From an uncultured Selenomonadaceae bacterium (lineage in GTDB: Bacteria > Bacillota > Negativicutes > Selenomonadales > Selenomonadaceae), in contig CAJTSO010000001.1 in NCBI GenBank assembly GCA_910579115.1, forward strand, positions 14,612 to 25,098: DNA of 10,487 nucleotides. Direction: 5' to 3'. Numbering within the stretch: the first letter of the stretch is position 1; the number at the start of each line of letters is the position of its first letter. Position numbers and translations under genes: made by a program. Below the pieces are notes generated by a model. The model saw only the letters and a program-made list of their open reading frames with translations. It was not told where the DNA came from and made no database searches. Positions 7,471 through 10,487 of the stretch are shown in pieces.

Positions 7471-7619
7471 AAAATCTACCCCCAACAAAATTTGCAAATC
7501 CGATACCGGCAAAGCTTTACCCGGGACGGATAATTGCTGACACCTTAACCTTTGTATCACAACGGCCCTTGACCGTTGAATGCCAATCTGAGGAAATTTC
7601 CTGTGAAATTCTCCCGAAC
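7471..7619 (-). other. Leader of alaS, about 150 bases, with hairpins and no T-box
   Basis: From the predicted transcript start near 7619 to the TTG there are about 149 bases. Seen in it: a 12-base palindrome AGGAAATTTCCT (7591-7602); a hairpin with a perfect 6-base stem CAACGG/CCGTTG (7560-7565 with 7573-7578); and a nested hairpin with outer arms 7498-7502 and 7527-7531 and inner CCGG pairs (7506-7509, 7521-7524), just upstream of the ribosome site. The conserved T-box antiterminator motif (TGGnACCGCG) and a terminator before the gene are absent. A regulatory role is inference. Confidence 0.45.
7479..7483 (-). promoter_or_regulatory. Ribosome binding site supporting the TTG start of alaS
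   Basis: GGGGG on the minus strand lies 8 bases before TTG (7470-7468). No ATG is in frame nearby, and the family N-terminus begins right there. The site is only fair (relies on G-U pairing), which with a TTG codon suggests modest initiation. Confidence 0.6.
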
Positions 7620-7625
7620 CACTGC

Positions 7626-7655
7626 ATTATAACGCCAAAGCGCCAGAAATTGCAA
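7626..7655 (-). promoter_or_regulatory. Promoter of alaS
   Basis: Minus-strand -35 TTGCAA (7650-7655), 18-base spacer and perfect -10 TATAAT (7626-7631). It lies after the dcuB terminator, so alaS is transcribed independently of dcuB. Confidence 0.72.
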
Positions 7656-7699
7656 TGCTATTTTCTTCCTGCCCCAATGCAGAAAACAAAAATCCCACG

Positions 7700-7728
7700 A
7701 AAAAGAGCCCCGGCCAGCCGAGGCTCTT
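7700..7728 (-). terminator. Intrinsic terminator of dcuB
   Basis: On the minus strand AAGAGCC pairs with GGCTCTT, followed inward by a T-G wobble and CGG/CCG, closed by the loop CTGG: an 11-pair stem. A run of five T residues follows. It starts 33 bases after the dcuB stop. Confidence 0.87.
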
Positions 7729-7761
7729 CATAGGCTCTACCGCTCGTTTTCCTGTAACCGG

Positions 7762-9102
7762 TCAGAGGACTGCATGAGCCATTACATAGCCAACGCAGCA
7801 GCCGGTGATAACGCCCACGGCGCCGGGAAGCATAAAGCTGTGGTTCAGCAGAAGCTTACCGATCCTGGTAGTACCGCTCCTGTCAAAGCCAATGCAGGCC
7901 AAATCGGAGGGATAGGTGGGCAGGAAGAAGTAACCGTAAGCGGCGGAGATGAAGGACAGAATGATGACCGGCTCAACGCCCACGGAGAGAGCCAGCGGAA
8001 CCACAATGGCAATAGCCGCTCCCTGAGAGTTTACCAGCTTGGAGGTAAAGAAAGCGATTATGGCATATGCCCAGGGATAAGCCTTTACCGTCGTGCCCAA
8101 GAAGCTCTTCAGCATACCCATGTGCGCGCCGAAGAAAGTATCCGCCATCCAGGCCACGCCGTAAACGGATACGAGGGCCACCACGCCGGAGGAGAACACC
8201 TGGGTCTTGCCTACTTCCTTTGCCTTGATGTTGCAGGCGAAGAGCATTACAGCAGAAGCCACCAGCATTATCATTTGGATGACGGTAGTCATGGAAATTG
8301 GCTTCAAAGCCCCCTTGGCATTCTTAAAATGGGGAAGCAGCTCCGGGAAAGAACCGAATACCGCGATGAAAGCGATAGCCAAAAAGAAGATATACATACA
8401 CCGGAAGTTGGAAGCCGGGAGGATTTTATCCTGAAGGCTCTCATTGTCACCATATACATAAGCCTTCTGTTCAGGATCGGCGATCATCGCCTGGAATTCT
8501 TCATCCTTATCGAGCTCCTTTCCCCGGCTCAGGCTTACGAGGCCGCAGGCCACAACGCCGGAAAAAGTTGCCACAATGGAAATGGTGAGGACCTTGGCCA
8601 CGGAAATCTCGCAGCCCCCGGCCGCCAGGAAGCCTACCAGGGAAACCACGGCCACGGAAGCCGGAGAAGCGACGATACCCATCTGAGAAGCAACGGAAGC
8701 TGCGGCCATGGGACGCTCAGGCCGGATATTCTGCTTGATGGCAATATCGTAGATAATGGGGAACATAGTATACACAACGTGACCTGTACCGCAGAGAACA
8801 GTCAGAAACCAAGTGGTGATAGGAGCCAGTACAGTAATGTACTTCGGATTGGCCCGCAGGAAGCGCTCGGCATACTGGAGCATGACGGTAAGACCGCCGC
8901 CGGCCTGCAGGAAACCGCCGCAGGTAATAACGGCGAGGATGGTGAGCATTACGCCTACCGGAGGGTTGCCGGGCTTATAATGGAAGCCGAATACATAAAT
9001 CACGAGACCGATGGCGCTGATAACGGCAAGACCGATACCGCCGTGGCGGACACCGATAACCAGGCAGGCCAGCAGAACCAAGAAACCAATTGCTAGAGAC
9101 AC
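7762..9102 (-). CDS. dcuB: Anaerobic C4-dicarboxylate transporter, DcuA/DcuB family
   Basis: This inner-membrane carrier exchanges or takes up C4-dicarboxylates such as fumarate, malate, aspartate and succinate during anaerobic growth. The 446 residues match the family length. Many hydrophobic segments span it, beginning at the N-terminus (about 2-19 and 22-40), with a charged cytoplasmic-type loop at about 192-226. Family landmarks are the ERFLRANPKYIT stretch (79-90), CGTGHVVYTMFPIIYDIA (104-121), RPERPMAAASVASQMGI (127-143), and near the C-terminus LPTYPSDLACIGFDRSGTTRIG (split 394-404 and 405-415) with NHSFMLPG. The start is GTG at 9102, with AAGGAGG 7 bases upstream. I cannot separate DcuA from DcuB by sequence alone, so the symbol is provisional. 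It is monocistronic: own promoter at 9187-9215 and own terminator. In E. coli, changes in the C-terminal part of DcuB affect signalling through DcuS; no such sensor is in view. Confidence 0.93.
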   Translation of the reverse strand: MSLAIGFLVLLACLVIGVRHGGIGLAVISAIGLVIYVFGFHYKPGNPPVGVMLTILAVITCGGFLQAGGGLTVMLQYAERFLRANPKYITVLAPITTWFLTVLCGTGHVVYTMFPIIYDIAIKQNIRPERPMAAASVASQMGIVASPASVAVVSLVGFLAAGGCEISVAKVLTISIVATFSGVVACGLVSLSRGKELDKDEEFQAMIADPEQKAYVYGDNESLQDKILPASNFRCMYIFFLAIAFIAVFGSFPELLPHFKNAKGALKPISMTTVIQMIMLVASAVMLFACNIKAKEVGKTQVFSSGVVALVSVYGVAWMADTFFGAHMGMLKSFLGTTVKAYPWAYAIIAFFTSKLVNSQGAAIAIVVPLALSVGVEPVIILSFISAAYGYFFLPTYPSDLACIGFDRSGTTRIGKLLLNHSFMLPGAVGVITGCCVGYVMAHAVL

Positions 9103-9186
9103 TACGTTTCCTCCTTCTTACTGAAAACAAGAAAAACTATTGCCTGTTTTTTGAGCGCTTTACCCCAAAAATCAGACAGCTAGGGT

Positions 9187-9215
9187 ATTATATTACAGGC
9201 ATTCTCATTTTGCAA
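9187..9215 (-). promoter_or_regulatory. Promoter of dcuB
   Basis: Minus-strand -35 TTGCAA (9210-9215), 17-base spacer and perfect -10 TATAAT (9187-9192). Transcription should start near 9180, giving a leader of about 78 bases before the GTG. Confidence 0.78.
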
Positions 9216-9229
9216 GGGAAAACCTGTAA
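9193..9229. repeat. Inverted repeat flanking the dcuB promoter spacer and -35
   Basis: TTACAGG (9193-9199) and CCTGTAA (9223-9229) are perfect 7-base inverted arms, 30 bases centre to centre, about three helical turns. One arm abuts the -10 and the other lies just upstream of the -35, a layout expected of a dimeric or looping regulator. The regulator is unknown. Confidence 0.5.
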
Positions 9230-9292
9230 AGTCGTAAATTATGCAGTATACAATCCTCCGCCCTGCCGGCGGGAAATCTTTAGCCCTGATTA

Positions 9293-9321
9293 TTGCGGCA
9301 GCTGGAGAATTGTGCTATTAT
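9293..9321 (+). promoter_or_regulatory. Extended -10 promoter of dapL
   Basis: TTGCGG (9293-9298), 17-base spacer and TATTAT (9316-9321) preceded by TGC, the TGn extended -10 form. The start should be near 9328. Confidence 0.68.
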
Positions 9322-9354
9322 TTTCAGCATTATAGGGAGACCAAATATTAAAGA

Positions 9355-9379
9355 GGGAAAACAGCAAGACTGTTTTCTC
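9355..9379 (+). other. Stem-loop in the dapL leader
   Basis: GAAAACAG (9357-9364) pairs perfectly with CTGTTTTC (9370-9377) over a 5-base loop; two more pairs (one G-U) extend it to 9355 and 9379. No T-run follows, and the leader is too short for a lysine riboswitch. It may stabilise the message or be an operator. Confidence 0.45.
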
Positions 9380-9417
9380 AGACAATAGCATTATCATTTT
9401 TAGAAGGAGAAATAGAA

Positions 9418-10487
9418 ATGGCCCATATCAACGAAAATTATCTGAAGCTTCCCGGCAGCTATCTCTTTGCGGAAATTGCCCGCCGGGTAGCGGCATTCAA
9501 GGAAGCAAACCCTTCCGCCGACATCATCCGCCTGGGCATTGGCGACGTTACCCTGCCTCTTCCCCAGGTCTCCATCGAAGCCATGCACAAGGCCGTTGAC
9601 GAAATGGCGGTCAGGGAAACCTTCCGGGGCTACGGCCCCGACCAGGGCTACGATTTCCTGATCGAGGCAATCCGGGAAGCGAACTATACCAGCCGCGGCC
9701 TCAGGGTGGACAGCGATGAAATCTTCGTCAGCGACGGCTCCAAGAGCGACTGCGCCAACATTCAGGAAATATTTGGTCTCGACAATGTGGTAGCCATTCC
9801 CGACCCGGTCTACCCGGTTTATCTGGACACAAACGTTATGGCTGGCCGGACCGGCGAATTGGGGGCCGACGGACGGTTTGAGGGAGTAGCCTACCTCCCC
9901 TGCACGATGGAAAGCGGCTTTGCTCCCGCCATGCCCCAGGGACACGTTGACATGATCTACCTCTGCTCCCCCAACAATCCTACCGGCACCACCCTTTCCA
10001 AAGATCAGCTGACCGCCTGGGTGGAATACGCCCGCCGGGAAAAATCCGTCATTCTCTACGACAGCGCCTATGCTGCCTACATCACGGAAGCTGACGTTCC
10101 CCATTCCATCTACGAAATCGAAGGCGCCCGGGAGGTTGCCATTGAGTTCCGTTCCTTCAGTAAGACGGCCGGCTTTACCGGAACCCGCTGCGGCTATACC
10201 GTGGTTCCCAAGGAGCTGACGGCTTACCGGAAAAATGGCGAAGCCCATGATCTCCGCTCCCTTTGGAACCGCCGCCACACCACCAAGTTCAACGGCGCCC
10301 CCTACATCGTCCAGCGGGGCGCGGCGGCCATTTACACATCGGAAGGACAGGCTCAGATAAAGGAGCTGGTGGGCTACTACATGGAAAACGCCCGGATTAT
10401 CCGGGAGGGTCTCACCTCCGCCGGACTTACCTGCTTTGGCGGCGTAAACGCCCCCTACATCTGGCTCCAGATCCCGAATAAGATGCC
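9418..10487 (+). CDS. dapL: LL-diaminopimelate aminotransferase, 3' end cut by the window
   Basis: This PLP enzyme converts tetrahydrodipicolinate directly to LL-diaminopimelate with glutamate as donor, bypassing the succinyl or acetyl branch of lysine and peptidoglycan precursor synthesis. The frame stays open from the ATG at 9418 to the window end: 356 codons of a protein usually near 410, so about 50 residues are missing. Visible motifs: N-terminal INENYLKLPGSYLF, IIRLGIGDVTLPLP, FRGYGPDQGY, VSDGSKSD, PDPVYPVY, SPNNPTGT (Asn187 region), YDSAY (Asp215, Tyr218, cofactor contacts), the PLP lysine in SFSKTAGFTGTRCGY (Lys249), and WNRRHTTKFNG, typical of DapL rather than general aspartate aminotransferases. 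AAGGAG lies 8 bases before the ATG. It has its own divergent promoter and a short leader with a stem-loop. A downstream dapF or other lysine gene cannot be seen. Confidence 0.95.
   Translation, partial: MAHINENYLKLPGSYLFAEIARRVAAFKEANPSADIIRLGIGDVTLPLPQVSIEAMHKAVDEMAVRETFRGYGPDQGYDFLIEAIREANYTSRGLRVDSDEIFVSDGSKSDCANIQEIFGLDNVVAIPDPVYPVYLDTNVMAGRTGELGADGRFEGVAYLPCTMESGFAPAMPQGHVDMIYLCSPNNPTGTTLSKDQLTAWVEYARREKSVILYDSAYAAYITEADVPHSIYEIEGAREVAIEFRSFSKTAGFTGTRCGYTVVPKELTAYRKNGEAHDLRSLWNRRHTTKFNGAPYIVQRGAAAIYTSEGQAQIKELVGYYMENARIIREGLTSAGLTCFGGVNAPYIWLQIPNKM

Larger units (their letters stand above)
9103..9417. other. Divergent control region between dcuB and dapL
   Basis: These 315 bases hold no believable gene. 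They contain one good promoter in each direction, an inverted repeat around the dcuB promoter, a 5-pair GC hairpin (CCGCC 9258-9262 with GGCGG 9268-9272, no T-run) midway between the promoters, a leader of about 75 bases for dcuB and one of about 90 bases for dapL. Confidence 0.7.

Noticed and set aside
7471..7680. T-box riboswitch before alaS
   Set aside because: No TGGnACCGCG-type antiterminator sequence and no terminator between it and the gene; only generic hairpins.
7774..9096. A 440-codon open frame opposite dcuB
   Set aside because: It is the antisense shadow of dcuB; the translation is rich in His, Gly and Asn with no domain, while the minus strand gives a full DcuB-family carrier.
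9090..9335. An 81-codon open frame in the dcuB-dapL gap
   Set aside because: No ribosome site, it overlaps both promoters and the composition is non-coding in character.
9328..9417. Lysine riboswitch before dapL
   Set aside because: The leader is only about 90 bases, roughly half the length required, and contains a single hairpin.
9400..10278. A 292-codon minus-strand open frame at the right end
   Set aside because: It lies opposite dapL, whose frame is clearly real and merely lacks a stop because the window ends.

Overview
The window looks like chromosomal DNA from a low-redundancy anaerobic Firmicute. My best guess is the class Negativicutes, because the gene mix is DapL-type lysine/meso-diaminopimelate synthesis, a Dcu-family C4-dicarboxylate carrier, a NifX-like metal-cofactor protein, sigma-A style TTGACA/TATAAT promoters and AGGAGG-type ribosome binding sites. 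No rRNA or other taxonomic marker is present, so this is inference. There are no mobile elements, CRISPR arrays or tRNA genes. Base composition and codon use look even across all genes, so nothing points to recent transfer.

Left part (1-2226, minus strand): a bioD-bioA operon for the middle steps of biotin synthesis. It is read from a strong promoter (TTGACA-17-TATTAT) whose -35 is overlapped by a BirA-like inverted repeat, so the operon is probably repressed when biotin is plentiful. The neighbouring biotin genes (bioF, bioB) are not in view.

Centre-left (2251-4697, plus strand): a divergent promoter with an extended -10 drives a small exported protein of unknown function. A NifX/NifB-like protein with a His/Cys-rich tail follows, and then a single-chain thioredoxin/thioredoxin reductase with the thioredoxin domain at the N-terminus. 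This run ends at a long perfect hairpin terminator shared with the convergent alaS.

Centre-right (4843-9102, minus strand): dcuB, its own terminator, then alaS with its own promoter and a leader of about 150 bases. AlaS probably starts at an unusual TTG codon. The leader has hairpins and a 12-base palindrome but no T-box signature.

Right end (9103-10487): a 315-base divergent control region with one good promoter each way. The dcuB promoter is flanked by a perfect 7-base inverted repeat. dapL (LL-diaminopimelate aminotransferase) runs off the window edge on the plus strand.

Most genes are housekeeping. The least ordinary items are the N-terminal thioredoxin to reductase fusion with its NifX-like and exported-protein neighbours, and the candidate operators at bioD and dcuB. 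I found no convincing evidence for a wholly new multi-gene system.
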